Assembly (NCBI GenBank): GCA_045598965.1
Contig: JAZRVH010000004.1
Coordinates: 1 to 64,000, forward strand
Length of the DNA: 64,000 nucleotides
Origin: RGIG426 sp045598965
Lineage (GTDB): Bacteria > Bacillota > Clostridia > Oscillospirales > Acutalibacteraceae
Direction of reading: 5' to 3'
A model generated the notes under the pieces. That model saw nothing but the letters and a program-made list of their open reading frames with translations, made no database searches and was not told where the DNA came from. A program made the position numbers and the translations under genes. Within the stretch, counting starts at the first letter, position 1; every line of letters begins with the position of its first letter. This document shows positions 51,330-61,263 of the stretch, one piece after another.

Positions 51330-52625
51330 TTATTTTTTGTCGTCCGATTTTTTCTTGCGGGGCTTTTTCTCCGGTTCCGGACGTTCCTTTGGGATATGCT
51401 CCCCCGTCTTCTCGTCAATATAGGCAAGATGCTCGTAAGCAACCGTATCTTCGGAAAGTCCTTTTTTGACCAACCGGGAATTTCCGGCTTTTTTGAGAAG
51501 AGCATAGAGCACCGCAAACAACGGCACCGCACATATCATTCCCACAAAGCCAAACAATCCGCCGCCCACAAGGAGGGCGATAACCACCCAAAAACTGCTC
51601 AATCCCGTTTTGCTTCCGAGAAGTGCCGGGCCGATGATATTGCCGTCCACCTGTTGCAACACAATGGTATAGACAATAAAAATCAGGCACTTAAACGGGT
51701 CAACAATCAGGATAAGCAACGCACTGGGGATGGCACCGATAAACGGTCCGAAGAACGGGATGATGTTGGTAACGCCCACGATAACGGAAATCAATTCCGG
51801 GCACGGCATCCCGAGCAACAACATCACGATATAGTTAATCACGCCGATGATGGCACCGTCAATTAAACGGGCGGTGATAAAGTTGCCGAACATATCGAAA
51901 GTAAACGAAGCCGTTTTCACAATTTCGTTCGCCGCACGTCTCGAGAACAAACAGAACACCGCTTTTTTGCACTGTGCCATAAAGTTTTCTTTATCCACAA
52001 GCAGGTAGACGGTAATCACCAAGCCGACAATAACGTCGAACACCACCTGCACGGCACTGACAAGGCCCGCCGTCACCTGAAGCACAATGTCATCCATACG
52101 AGGCAAAAGCCCTTGTTGCAGCCAATCAACCGCACTGTTGTACATGGAATTCACGGCCGCAAGCAGTTGGGTCTCCATCTCCGAGTCGGAGGTCACCCAT
52201 TTTTCCAAACGGCTAATGGCGGCCTCAATATACCCCGGTGCCGCCGTAATAACGGTTTCGATGCTTTTATAGGTTTGCGGGATAATCAGCCAAACAATTG
52301 CACTGACCACCGCAATGCCAAAGACCAGAGAAACCGTCACGCTCATTCCCCGTGCAAGCCGCAGAACATTTTGAGGTTTCTTTTTCAGCATTTTTTCGGA
52401 CAGCGGCAAAAACCACCGTTTCTCTGTCCAGTTGCAAATCGGAGCAAGCAAAAAAGCAAATACCAGTGCATAAATCAACGGGTTAAGCACCTTGATAAGC
52501 TTTTGCAACCCGGAGAACAGCAAATTCCAGTCGGTGACAATCCAGTAAAATACCAAACAGCACACAACCACGATAAACGCCGTCACACCGGCATAGAGAT
52601 ATTTTTTATCCCATCGGAATTTCAC
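51330..52625 (-). CDS. AI-2E family membrane permease
   Basis: About 431 residues with eight hydrophobic segments, matching the UPF0118/AI-2E family. Conserved parts are NPLIYALVFAFLLAPICN at the start, GVTNIIPFFGPFIGAIPSALL, and DGNIIGPALLGSKTGLSSFWVVIALLVGG. The C-terminal tail is strongly basic (KKPRKKKSDDKK). Family members export a range of small molecules or ions; AI-2 transport is proven for few. I chose the GTG at 52625 with GGAGGGGAAAC upstream. It has its own promoter and terminator. Confidence 0.9.
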   Translation of the reverse strand: MKFRWDKKYLYAGVTAFIVVVCCLVFYWIVTDWNLLFSGLQKLIKVLNPLIYALVFAFLLAPICNWTEKRWFLPLSEKMLKKKPQNVLRLARGMSVTVSLVFGIAVVSAIVWLIIPQTYKSIETVITAAPGYIEAAISRLEKWVTSDSEMETQLLAAVNSMYNSAVDWLQQGLLPRMDDIVLQVTAGLVSAVQVVFDVIVGLVITVYLLVDKENFMAQCKKAVFCLFSRRAANEIVKTASFTFDMFGNFITARLIDGAIIGVINYIVMLLLGMPCPELISVIVGVTNIIPFFGPFIGAIPSALLILIVDPFKCLIFIVYTIVLQQVDGNIIGPALLGSKTGLSSFWVVIALLVGGGLFGFVGMICAVPLFAVLYALLKKAGNSRLVKKGLSEDTVAYEHLAYIDEKTGEHIPKERPEPEKKPRKKKSDDKK

Positions 52626-52669
52626 GGTTTCCCCTCCTTTTTTCAAAATAAACGGGCCCATACACATAC

Positions 52670-52698
52670 ATCATATCATATATATTCCCGCTTTTCAA
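52670..52698 (-). promoter_or_regulatory. Sigma-A promoter of the AI-2E-family gene
   Basis: TTGAAA (52693-52698) and TATGAT (52670-52675) on the minus strand, 17 bp apart. A second TATGAT overlaps but would leave only 12 bp. Confidence 0.72.
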
Positions 52699-52709
52699 GG
52701 TTTTTTGCA

Positions 52710-55700
52710 TCAAAAATCAAACAGCGTCATTTGACTGCTCTTAGGCAAATTGCCGAGAGCCCCCAACGCATCCAGGGATTCCACCACGGATTTAGATACG
52801 CCTCCACGGGTCTGCATATCGTCTTGGGAGAAAAACGGTTCTTCATCTCGGGCATTCATAAGCCCTTTTGCCGCCGACTCGCCCACGCCCTTGATTGCCA
52901 CAAACGGCATCCGAATGGCACCGTCCTCCACAAGAAACTTGGTAGCGTGGGATTTATACAAATCCACCGGGAGGAATTTTACGCCACGGGCAAGGGCCTC
53001 ATACACAATCTGCATGGCGTCTGCCGTGCTTTTTTCTTTGGCACTCGCCTCTCGATTTTGGCGTACATCGCCGATAAACCGTTTCACCGCACCCGCACCG
53101 TCGGACACCAACGCCGCATCAAAATCCTCGCACCGCACCGTAAAGTAGGCGGCGTAGTATTCTGCCGGCATATACACCTTAAACCATGCCACACGAAGCA
53201 TGGCAATTAAGTACGCCGCCGCATGGGCTTTCGGGAACATATACATAATTTTTTGGCAGCTCTCAATATACCATTCCGGCACATCGTGCTCCCGCATGGC
53301 CTTACACATCGTTTCCCATTGTTCCGGGTCGATTTTATGCTTTGCCACCATTCCCTTACGCACCTTTTCCATGATGTTAAACGCCATCGACGGTTCAACA
53401 CCCTTGTGCATCAAATACACCATAATGCTGTCACGAGTACCGATAACGGTGGAAATCGTGCAGGTGCCCGCTTTGATGAGGTCTTGGGCATTGCCCGCCC
53501 ACACGTCGGTGCCGTGGGACAAACCGGAAATTTGGATAAGGTCGGTAAAGCAGGTGGGACGACACTCTAAAAGCATTTGCGTTACCAGCGGCGTACCCAT
53601 TTCCGGCAGAGAAAGCGTGCCGGTAGGCCAGTCGATTTCCTCCTTTGTCACTCCCAGCGGCTCGGGGCTCGTAAACAACTGGTAAACCTTCGGGTCTGCC
53701 ATCGGCACGTCTTTTACCGCCTTGCCGGTATACTCCTCCAGGTACTTGTACATAGTCGGAACCACGTGACCTAAGTTATCCAGCTTGAGAATGGTATCGT
53801 GGATAGAGTGGAAATCGAAGTGCGTCGTCAACACGTCCGAATCGGTTTTATCCGCCGGTCGCTGAATCGGCGTGAAATCCTCCGCATCAAACTCATCCGG
53901 CACAACCACCATGCCGCCCGGATGCTGACCGGTCGTCTTTTTCACGCCGGTACAGCCGACGGTAAGACGGTTAATTTCGGCGTTGTTCAAATCCAAATTG
54001 CGTTCATCCGCATATTTTCGGACATATCCGTAGGCGTTCTTATCCGCCAACGTGCTGATCGTGCCCGCCTTAAACACATGGTTTTTGGCAAACAGCGATT
54101 CCGTATACCGGTGCACCTCCGTTTGGTATTCGGAGGCAAAGTTTAAATCAATATCCGGCGTTTTATCGCCCTTAAATCCAAGGAACGTCTCGAAAGGAAT
54201 TTCATGGCCGTCCTGTTTGAGCGGTGTGTCGCAATGCGGGCAGTTTTTGTTGGGCAGGTCGAAGCCACTGCCCACCGAACCGTCGGTGATGAATTCACTG
54301 TAATGACAGTGCGGACATACGTAGTGAGGCGACAACGGGTTCACCTCGGAAATTCCCGCCATACTCGCCACAAACGAAGAGCCAACCGATCCACGAGAAC
54401 CAACTAAGTACCCGTTTTTCTCGGAATAGGCCACGAGCTTTTGAGCAATCATATACAGCACCGCAAAGCCGTTGCTCACAATAGCGTCCAGCTCACGGTC
54501 CAACCGCTCCCGCACAATATCCGGAAGCGGGTCGCCGTAAATCTCCCGAGCCCGCTCATTCGTAATGCGTACAAGATCCTCGTCCGCCCCATCCATGTGT
54601 GGCGGATAGTTGCCGAGCGGAATGGGACGCAGATTCTCGATAGCATCCGCAATCTTACGGGGATTTTCAATGACAATTTCCCGTGCCTTCTCATCACTCA
54701 GATAAGAAAACTCCTTGAGCATCTCATCGGTGGTGCGAAAATACAAGGGGGCCTGGTTATCCGCATCCTCATATCCCTGCCCCGCCTGCAAAATGGCACG
54801 AAACACACTATCCTCTTTTTTAAGATAATGCACGTCGCCGGTAGCACAAACGGGAATATTCAGTTTTTCGCCGAGGCGAATCACCGTTTTGTTGAATTCA
54901 ATCAGACCTTGCTCATCCTTGCAAATCGGCGGAACGGTCTCTCCCTTACGCACCGACGGACGAAGCATAAAGGCGTTATTGCCCAGCGGCTGAACCTCCA
55001 AAAAGTCATAGAACGAAGCAATATTGCACAGTTCGCCCCACGGCTTGTTCTCCACAATAGCACGGAATAATTCGCCCTGCTCACAGGCACTGCCTATAAG
55101 CAAGCCCTCCCGATGCTTCATCAGTTCGCTTTTCGGAATACGGGGCTTGCGATGAAATGTTTTTGTGTGCGAAGCCGTCACCAGCTGATAAAGGTTTTTG
55201 AGGCCCGTTTGGTTTTTGGCAAACAAAATCATGTGATACGGATGAGCCGTTTTCACATCCACTCCCGCCGCCTTGTCGTTGATTTCCGACACACGGGAAA
55301 TCCCTTTGGTAGCGGTCATTTCCTCCACCATTTTGGCATAAATAAGCCCCAATTCCCGTGCATCGTCGCAGGCACGGTGATGCTCGAAGGGCGGCAGCCG
55401 CAAATAGTCCGCTATCGTGTCCAATTTGTGGTTTTTAAGATGAGAAAACAACGCACGGCTAATGGCCACCGTATCAATAGACGTAAAGGGGTAATCCTTG
55501 CCAAGCCGTGTAGCGGCGGCACGCACAAAACCTGTGTCAAATGCGGCATTGTGAGCCACAATTATCCGTGTGTCTTTGCAGAATTGATAGAACTTGTCAA
55601 GGGCTTCCCCTTCACGGGGTGCTCCCTCCACCATTGACTGCGTAATGCCGGTAAGCTCGGTGATTTTTGACGGAATCGGACGTTCGGGGTCCACAAACGT

Positions 55701-57119
55701 ATCAAATTCCTCCACAATTTCGCCGTCACGAAGTCGAACAGCACCAATTTCGATAATACGTTCGTTCTGAGCAGACAAGCCGGTGGTCTCTAAATCAAAC
55801 ACCACCACCTCATCGGCAAGCGTGGCATCCGCATCTCCCACCACGGCATGGACGGCATCGTTTACAAAATACGCCTCCACACCATACAGGATTTTTATGG
55901 GATTACCCGCTTTTTTGGCATCAGCGGCGGCGTTCATCGCATCCGGGAACGATTGCACCACGCCGTGGTCGGTAATCGCAATAGCGGGATGTCCCCACGA
56001 AGCGGCACGCTTCACCAGTTCCTTGGTCTCCACCACCGAATCCATCATCGACATTTTGGTGTGAGCGTGAAGCTCCACCCGCTTTTCGGGGGCGTTGTCC
56101 TTCTCCTCCACCTTTTTTATCAAAGCAATTTCCCGAGGTTCAAAAATGTTGTCCCGTGCAAAGGAATCATAGGCATACGTGCCCGAAACAAGAATACATT
56201 TTCCCTCTTTTATCTCTTGCAGTTTTTCGATGACTTCTCCGTCACGCTTAAACCCATACCATTTGGACACCGTGATGGAACCGGTATGGTCATAGATATC
56301 GAAGGTATACTGAATGCGTTCTCCCGAACGGCTTTTTCGGGAGTCCACACGAAACACCTCGCCCCACACCGTATACCGTCCGTTGTCCGGTTCGATAGCG
56401 TCAATGGGTTCGGGAGTTCCCGGTGCTTTCTTCCCCATCAGCGGTTTCGGGTCGGCAAAGGACACGGAAAGCCCTTTCGGAAGCGGCTTTTTCGGACGTG
56501 TCTCCTGCTGCCACACCGGACGGCGGGGCTTTTCCTCCGCCTCCACAACAGCAACCGGCACAAAAGCAGGTTTTTCGGGCGGCGGAACCGCCTCCATCAG
56601 TGAACGAAAATAATCGCCGTCGGTGTCCACCTGCTCGCCGCCGGAAAACTGAACCTTGACAAAAAGCCCAAACATTTCCCGCATAGCGGTTTCAATATCA
56701 CGGTCAGTTTTTGTGTTCAACAGCACATTACTGCCGCCGTTTTGCAGCTGCACGCAAAGCGTCCCCTCGGACAGCGTCACCGTTGCCCCGTCCAGCGTTC
56801 CGTTCACCGCTTTGTTGTGGCGTTTAATAAAGCTCACTACCGTCGGGAATGCCTGTTCCGAAAAAGAGCCGTCGGGATACCGAGGCAAAATCTCCGCCGA
56901 GGACAACGCCAACGCTTTGGCAACCAACGCTTCCGCTTTCACAATCTCCTCAAAGGGAGCAAAAGCGGTCAGTTCTAACTTGAGCTGCATCGTTTTTGCC
57001 GCTTGGTCTGCCGATAAATGGGCAATTCCCGCCTGTGCCACAGCGTCGCACAAGGCGGCATCCGGAGCAACGGCGGCAATATATTTTTCAAATGTTTCAA
57101 AAAAAGTCGGACCAATCAT
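52710..57119 (-). CDS. polC: DNA polymerase III PolC-type
   Basis: The replicative polymerase of low-GC Gram-positives, 1,469 residues. In order: an N-terminal region, OB domain (RYTVWGEVFRVDSRKS), split PHP domain (ELHAHTKMSMMDSV), inserted 3'-5' exonuclease (VVFDLETTGLSAQNERIIEIG, HNAAFDTGFV, HRACDDAREL), PHP remainder, zinc finger (CPHCHYSEF and CPHCDTPL), polymerase palm (SRGSVGSSFVASMAGISEVNPL, PDIDLNFASEYQ) and a C-terminal region ending in the clamp motif QMTLFDF. The ATG at 57119 has GAGGAA 8 bases upstream. It lies 20 bases after ispG. The extra internal Pro-rich linker (about 195-250) is longer than usual. Confidence 0.97.
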   Translation of the reverse strand: MIGPTFFETFEKYIAAVAPDAALCDAVAQAGIAHLSADQAAKTMQLKLELTAFAPFEEIVKAEALVAKALALSSAEILPRYPDGSFSEQAFPTVVSFIKRHNKAVNGTLDGATVTLSEGTLCVQLQNGGSNVLLNTKTDRDIETAMREMFGLFVKVQFSGGEQVDTDGDYFRSLMEAVPPPEKPAFVPVAVVEAEEKPRRPVWQQETRPKKPLPKGLSVSFADPKPLMGKKAPGTPEPIDAIEPDNGRYTVWGEVFRVDSRKSRSGERIQYTFDIYDHTGSITVSKWYGFKRDGEVIEKLQEIKEGKCILVSGTYAYDSFARDNIFEPREIALIKKVEEKDNAPEKRVELHAHTKMSMMDSVVETKELVKRAASWGHPAIAITDHGVVQSFPDAMNAAADAKKAGNPIKILYGVEAYFVNDAVHAVVGDADATLADEVVVFDLETTGLSAQNERIIEIGAVRLRDGEIVEEFDTFVDPERPIPSKITELTGITQSMVEGAPREGEALDKFYQFCKDTRIIVAHNAAFDTGFVRAAATRLGKDYPFTSIDTVAISRALFSHLKNHKLDTIADYLRLPPFEHHRACDDARELGLIYAKMVEEMTATKGISRVSEINDKAAGVDVKTAHPYHMILFAKNQTGLKNLYQLVTASHTKTFHRKPRIPKSELMKHREGLLIGSACEQGELFRAIVENKPWGELCNIASFYDFLEVQPLGNNAFMLRPSVRKGETVPPICKDEQGLIEFNKTVIRLGEKLNIPVCATGDVHYLKKEDSVFRAILQAGQGYEDADNQAPLYFRTTDEMLKEFSYLSDEKAREIVIENPRKIADAIENLRPIPLGNYPPHMDGADEDLVRITNERAREIYGDPLPDIVRERLDRELDAIVSNGFAVLYMIAQKLVAYSEKNGYLVGSRGSVGSSFVASMAGISEVNPLSPHYVCPHCHYSEFITDGSVGSGFDLPNKNCPHCDTPLKQDGHEIPFETFLGFKGDKTPDIDLNFASEYQTEVHRYTESLFAKNHVFKAGTISTLADKNAYGYVRKYADERNLDLNNAEINRLTVGCTGVKKTTGQHPGGMVVVPDEFDAEDFTPIQRPADKTDSDVLTTHFDFHSIHDTILKLDNLGHVVPTMYKYLEEYTGKAVKDVPMADPKVYQLFTSPEPLGVTKEEIDWPTGTLSLPEMGTPLVTQMLLECRPTCFTDLIQISGLSHGTDVWAGNAQDLIKAGTCTISTVIGTRDSIMVYLMHKGVEPSMAFNIMEKVRKGMVAKHKIDPEQWETMCKAMREHDVPEWYIESCQKIMYMFPKAHAAAYLIAMLRVAWFKVYMPAEYYAAYFTVRCEDFDAALVSDGAGAVKRFIGDVRQNREASAKEKSTADAMQIVYEALARGVKFLPVDLYKSHATKFLVEDGAIRMPFVAIKGVGESAAKGLMNARDEEPFFSQDDMQTRGGVSKSVVESLDALGALGNLPKSSQMTLFDF

Positions 57120-57139
57120 AGTACATATTCCTCTGTTTT

Positions 57140-58192
57140 TTACAGCTTTTCGATTTCTTTCATCAAACATTCTACGGCTTCGGCTTCCTCCACCGTATAT
57201 AAGATTTCTCCCTTGCGGAAAATCACGGCTTTTCCGTCGCCGCCGGCAAGGCCCACATCCGCTTCTCGGGCTTCTCCCGGGCCATTGACCACACAGCCCA
57301 TCACCGCAACGGTAATCGGTTTGTGGACAGATTGCAAGCGTTTTTCCACCTCTGTCGCCATGCCGATAAGGTCGACCGCCGTCCGTCCGCAGGTGGGACA
57401 GGAAACGAGCTTCGGCTCATCATCCCGACAGCCACACGCTTCCAAAATCGCTTTTCCCGCACGCACCTCCTCGGTGGTATCGGCGGTAAGCGACACACGA
57501 ATCGTGTCACCAATCCCGTCTAAAAGCAACGCCCCGATTCCTGCCGCCGACTTAATTGTCCCACGGTAGGCGGTTCCCGTTTCGGTAACGCCGAGATGAA
57601 GCGGATAATCGCACGCCTGAGCTGTCAAACGATAGGCCTCCGCCATTGTCGGCACGTGGGAGGATTTGATAGACAACACAATATCGTGGAAATCGAATTT
57701 TTCCAAAAGGCTTGCATGGTACAAAGCACTATCTCGAAGTGCTTCTGCTGTCGGGTGGCCGTATTTGGCTAAAATACTCTTTTCAAGAGAACCGGAATTC
57801 ACGCCAATGCGAATGGGAATATTCTTTTGACGACACGCCTTCGCCACTGCTTTTACACGGTCATCCCCGCCTATGTTCCCGGGATTAAGGCGGATTTTGT
57901 CCACTCCCGCCGCCACACACTCCAAGGCGAGGCGGTAGTCAAAGTGAATATCCGCCACCAGCGGAATGGAAATTGCCTCTTTAATAGTGGGCACCAACGC
58001 CACCGCCTCTTTGTTGGGGATAGCCACCCGCAAAATTTCACACCCTACCGCTTGCAACGCCAGAGCTTGCTTTACGTTGCCGGCAATATCTGCCGCAGGA
58101 ACGTTGAGCATAGATTGTACACTTACCCGTGCACCGCCGCCGATTTGGACATTTCCGGCTACCACCGCACGACTTTTCCGTCTTTCACTCAT
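57140..58192 (-). CDS. ispG: 4-hydroxy-3-methylbut-2-enyl-diphosphate synthase
   Basis: MEP-pathway enzyme that makes HMBPP from MEcPP using a [4Fe-4S] cluster, 350 residues. The cluster ligands are the Cys residues of VSCPTCGRT and VMGCVVNGPGE, where the Glu is the fourth ligand. RKSRAVVAGNVQIGGGARVSVQSM is the standard start. I chose the ATG at 58192, 5 bases after the nth stop; GTG codons just upstream are possible. It runs between nth and polC on one strand. Confidence 0.95.
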   Translation of the reverse strand: MSERRKSRAVVAGNVQIGGGARVSVQSMLNVPAADIAGNVKQALALQAVGCEILRVAIPNKEAVALVPTIKEAISIPLVADIHFDYRLALECVAAGVDKIRLNPGNIGGDDRVKAVAKACRQKNIPIRIGVNSGSLEKSILAKYGHPTAEALRDSALYHASLLEKFDFHDIVLSIKSSHVPTMAEAYRLTAQACDYPLHLGVTETGTAYRGTIKSAAGIGALLLDGIGDTIRVSLTADTTEEVRAGKAILEACGCRDDEPKLVSCPTCGRTAVDLIGMATEVEKRLQSVHKPITVAVMGCVVNGPGEAREADVGLAGGDGKAVIFRKGEILYTVEEAEAVECLMKEIEKL

Positions 58193-58197
58193 CACAC

Positions 58198-58830
58198 TCA
58201 CCCGTTTCCTTTCTTTTGGCATAAATCTGCCAGCTCACAGTTTTCGCACTTCGGACTGCGTGCCATACACACCTCTCGTCCAAACATCACCAATCGGTGA
58301 CAAAAATCGTTGCTCTCACTCGGATCTAAAACAGCTTTCAGCTGACGTTCGACAACCACGGGATTGTCACTTTCGCACAATCCCAAACGGTTGGAAATGC
58401 GAATACAATGCGTATCCGCCACCACCGCCGGCTTCTTATACACGTCGCCCACAATGAGGTTAGCGGTTTTACGCCCCACGCCGGAGAGCTTCACCAATTC
58501 CTCCACCGTATCGGGAACCGTCCCGCCGTATTCGGTAATCAAGGCACAGCTCATAGCCACAAGGTCTTTCGCTTTTCCTCGAAAAAAACCGCAAGAATGA
58601 ATGTAGGGCTCCACATCGGCAGGTTCTGCCGCCGCCATTTTTTCGGGAGTGGGAAACCGCTCAAACAGTGCCGGCGTCACAAGATTTACCCGAGCATCCG
58701 TGCACTGAGCCGAAAGACGGGTCGCCACCAAAAGCTGCCACGGGTCAGCATAGCAAAGCGAACAAACCGCTTCGGGATACCGTATTTTCAACCGGTTTAC
58801 CGCTTCATTTGCCCGTTGTTTTTTGGTCAT
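58198..58830 (-). CDS. nth: Endonuclease III (DNA glycosylase/AP lyase)
   Basis: Base-excision enzyme for oxidised pyrimidines, 210 residues (E. coli 211). The helix-hairpin-helix and catalytic Lys are in VKLSGVGRKTANLIV, the catalytic Asp in VVADTHCIRI. The [4Fe-4S] ligands are the final C-x6-C-x2-C-x5-C (CMARSPKCENC...C). I chose the ATG at 58830; the frame stays open upstream past the likely promoter. It is first in nth-ispG-polC. Confidence 0.94.
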   Translation of the reverse strand: MTKKQRANEAVNRLKIRYPEAVCSLCYADPWQLLVATRLSAQCTDARVNLVTPALFERFPTPEKMAAAEPADVEPYIHSCGFFRGKAKDLVAMSCALITEYGGTVPDTVEELVKLSGVGRKTANLIVGDVYKKPAVVADTHCIRISNRLGLCESDNPVVVERQLKAVLDPSESNDFCHRLVMFGREVCMARSPKCENCELADLCQKKGNG

Positions 58831-58926
58831 TTCGGTCGCCACCCTTCCGTTTCTTGCATACATAATCATATTACCATTTTTTTCGTCAATTTGCAACCAC
58901 CTTCCTCCCTTTTTTTCTGTACATTC

Positions 58927-58935
58927 AGTATAGCA
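58927..58935 (-). promoter_or_regulatory. Candidate extended -10 promoter for nth-ispG-polC
   Basis: TGCTATACT on the minus strand, an extended -10 element without a good -35 box, about 100 bases before nth. It lies back to back with the esterase promoter. Confidence 0.45.
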
Positions 58936-58965
58936 AAAGTCACACGACATTTTCGGTACACGCTC

Positions 58966-58994
58966 TTGAAAAAAGGAGAAAACTGTGCTATACT
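58966..58994 (+). promoter_or_regulatory. Sigma-A promoter of the esterase-rarA pair
   Basis: TTGAAA (58966-58971) and TATACT (58989-58994), 17 bp apart, about 29 bases before the esterase ATG. Confidence 0.8.
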
Positions 58995-59022
58995 GATTGT
59001 GTTTTTTGAAAGGAGTGGGAGT

Positions 59023-59787
59023 ATGGCAGTTTTTGAGGGAAGCATTTATTCCGAAGCTATGCAAATGCAAACGGGAGTTTGCGTAATTGCTCCGGAGGGA
59101 ACGGCGATTTCGCCGCTGAAGGACGGAACATTTCCCGTGTTATACCTGCTCCACGGGCTCGAGGATGACCACACCTGCTGGCTTCGAAGAAGTCGCATCG
59201 ACTGCTATGTACGCAATCGGAATTTGGTCGTGGTGATGCCGGAGGTTCAACGCAGTTTTTATACCGATATGGCTCACGGACTTCCCTATTTCACCTATAT
59301 CACCGAAGATTTGCCTCGTATGATGAAACAGATGTTTCGCATTACCGATGACCCTCGCCACACGTATATTGCCGGTCTTTCGATGGGTGGCTACGGGGCA
59401 CTCAAATGTGCATTGCGTAATCCTACCGCCTATGCGGCGGCGGGTTCATTTTCCGGTGCAACCGATCTGCGGCAAGAGGTGGAGGACCCCGCCCACAGCC
59501 CGTTTCTTCCCGGCGAAGCCTCCGGTATTTTCGGCGACCGACTGGCGGCAGAAAACGATTTACTGCTGCTCACTGCCAAAGCCGCCAAGGAGCATACGCC
59601 GCTTCCCCCGTTTTACATCACCTGCGGGCTTTCCGACCCGCTGTATGACGCCAACAAGCGTCTGCGTACACAATTAGATTTTCTTAAAATCCCCTACGCT
59701 TACGAGGAATGGGCAGGGTCTCACAACTGGGATTTTTGGGACAAGTCCATTGAGAATTTCCTGAAATTTATTCTTCCCGAAACCTAA
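59023..59787 (+). CDS. EstA/EsteraseD-family hydrolase
   Basis: 254 residues of alpha/beta-hydrolase in the tributyrin-esterase/feruloyl-like branch. The nucleophile is Ser of AGLSMGGYGALK, the acid Asp of CGLSDPLYDAN, and the base His of AGSHNWDFWD. LYLLHGLEDDHTCW forms the oxyanion region. These enzymes act on short acyl or sugar esters; a surface-polymer deacylase role would be inference, and no signal peptide is present. AAAGGAGTGGG precedes the ATG. It lies 21 bases before rarA. Confidence 0.9.
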   Translation: MAVFEGSIYSEAMQMQTGVCVIAPEGTAISPLKDGTFPVLYLLHGLEDDHTCWLRRSRIDCYVRNRNLVVVMPEVQRSFYTDMAHGLPYFTYITEDLPRMMKQMFRITDDPRHTYIAGLSMGGYGALKCALRNPTAYAAAGSFSGATDLRQEVEDPAHSPFLPGEASGIFGDRLAAENDLLLLTAKAAKEHTPLPPFYITCGLSDPLYDANKRLRTQLDFLKIPYAYEEWAGSHNWDFWDKSIENFLKFILPET

Positions 59788-59808
59788 ATTCGAAAGGAGG
59801 CGGTGCAG

Positions 59809-61080
59809 ATGAAAGCCCCGCTGGCAGATCGAATGCGTCCGAGCACGCTTTCCGACGTAGTCGGTCAACCCCATTTAATCGGCGACGGCAAAGCTCTACG
59901 CCGCATTATCGAATCCAACCATATCCCAAACCTCATCTTTTACGGGCCGTCCGGTGTCGGAAAAACCACCATCGCCCGCATTATTGCCGAACGAACGGAT
60001 ATGCGATTGCACAAGCTGAACGGCACCTCTGCCTCCACCGCCGATATCAAAGCCGTTGTGGAGGAAACCCAAACGCTCGCCGGGGCTGGCGGTATTTTGC
60101 TGTATCTTGACGAAATTCAGTATTTCAACAAAAAACAACAGCAAACCCTCTTAGAGCATATCGAAAATGGGGATATCACCCTTATCGCCTCCACTACGGA
60201 AAACCCCTATTTTTACGTTTACAGTGCGATTTTAAGCCGTTCCACCGTGTTTGAATTCAAAGCCGTGGAGCCCGAAGATGTTGAGCCTGCCATTGCCCGT
60301 GGTTTCGCTTTTTTGGAAAAGGAAAACGGCTGCAAAATCACCGTTGAGGACGGCGTCATCTCCGCCATTGCTTCTGCTTGCGGCGGCGACGTACGCAAAG
60401 CCTTAAACGCCGTTGAGCTGTGCGTGCTCACCGCCTCTCCCGAAGCGGACGGCTCGTGCACCGTCACCTTGGATCTTGCCAACCAACTGGCACAAAGAAA
60501 CACCCTGCGATATGACCGAGCGGGTGACGAACATTACGACGTCATTTCCGCCTATCAAAAATCTATGCGAGGCTCTGACCCAAATGCGGCACTCCACTAT
60601 CTGGCACGCCTTTTGGAAGCGGGCGATTTGCCGTCGGCGTGTCGGCGGTTACTTGTCTGTGCCGCCGAGGATGTCGGGCTTGCCTATCCGCAAATTTTGC
60701 CCATCGTCAATGCGGCGGTGGATATGGCGTTACAATTAGGTCTGCCCGAAGCCCGTATCCCGTTAGCGGATGCGGTTGTGTTGGTGGCAACTGCCCCCAA
60801 ATCCAACTCCGTGTACTGCGGCATCAATCAAGCCATGAAAGATGTGGAGGCGGGCAAAGCCGGCCCTATTCCCCGTCAACTGCAAAACAAGCACTTCGAC
60901 GGTGAGGACCAAGCAAAGAAAGGGCAATTTTATCTCTACCCCCACGATTTCCCCCATCATTGGACAAAACAACAATATCTGCCGGAAACGCTCAAGGATA
61001 CCGTTTACTACACGCCCGGCGATAACAAAAACGAAGCCGCTTTTGCCGAATACTGGAGTAAAATCAAAGGCAAAAAATAA
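59809..61080 (+). CDS. rarA: Replication-associated recombination protein A
   Basis: AAA+ ATPase (MgsA/RarA) of 423 residues that acts at stalled forks. Walker A is YGPSGVGKTT, Walker B LYLDEIQYFNKKQQ (a Gln in place of the common His), sensor 1 TTENPYFYV, the arginine finger SRSTVFEF, and a C-terminal tetramerisation domain (LPSACRRLLVCAAEDVGLAYP). I start it at the ATG at 59809, 8 bases after AGGAGG; the GTG 6 bases before is too near the ribosome site. It shares the esterase promoter. Confidence 0.96.
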   Translation: MKAPLADRMRPSTLSDVVGQPHLIGDGKALRRIIESNHIPNLIFYGPSGVGKTTIARIIAERTDMRLHKLNGTSASTADIKAVVEETQTLAGAGGILLYLDEIQYFNKKQQQTLLEHIENGDITLIASTTENPYFYVYSAILSRSTVFEFKAVEPEDVEPAIARGFAFLEKENGCKITVEDGVISAIASACGGDVRKALNAVELCVLTASPEADGSCTVTLDLANQLAQRNTLRYDRAGDEHYDVISAYQKSMRGSDPNAALHYLARLLEAGDLPSACRRLLVCAAEDVGLAYPQILPIVNAAVDMALQLGLPEARIPLADAVVLVATAPKSNSVYCGINQAMKDVEAGKAGPIPRQLQNKHFDGEDQAKKGQFYLYPHDFPHHWTKQQYLPETLKDTVYYTPGDNKNEAAFAEYWSKIKGKK

Positions 61081-61150
61081 GCAGCTGAATTCCAATAGTC
61101 ATTTAGCCGAAAGGCTTGATGAATAATTCATTTTTATAGGAGAGTGCTTT

Positions 61151-61186
61151 TTGAAGAAGTACAAAAAAACGGTGCTTGTGGCATAA
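61151..61186 (+). CDS. Short leader peptide upstream of the acetyltransferase
   Basis: TTG AAG AAG TAC and so on to TAA encodes MKKYKKTVLVA (11 residues), with a clear AGGAGAG 6 bases upstream. It lies in the 183-base gap between rarA and the acetyltransferase and overlaps the left arm of an RNA stem. This size, strong ribosome site and basic-then-hydrophobic make-up resemble stalling leader peptides of antibiotic-resistance genes. That it is translated is inference. Confidence 0.5.
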   Translation: MKKYKKTVLVA

Positions 61187-61256
61187 CCGGGAGGTTTGCG
61201 AACAAGCACACAAACCTCCCGCCGAACGGCAGTTGAAGTCAACAATATTCAGGAGG
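61173..61256 (+). promoter_or_regulatory. Alternative-stem attenuator before the acetyltransferase
   Basis: Stem A pairs TGCTTGT (61173-61179, inside the leader peptide) with ACAAGCA (61202-61208). Stem B pairs CGGGAGGTTTG (61188-61198) with CAAACCTCCCG (61211-61221). They cross, so both cannot form simply. The CCTCC of stem B's right arm can also pair with the GGAGG ribosome site (61252-61256). This permits an on/off switch. Confidence 0.5.
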
Positions 61257-61263
61257 AAAAACA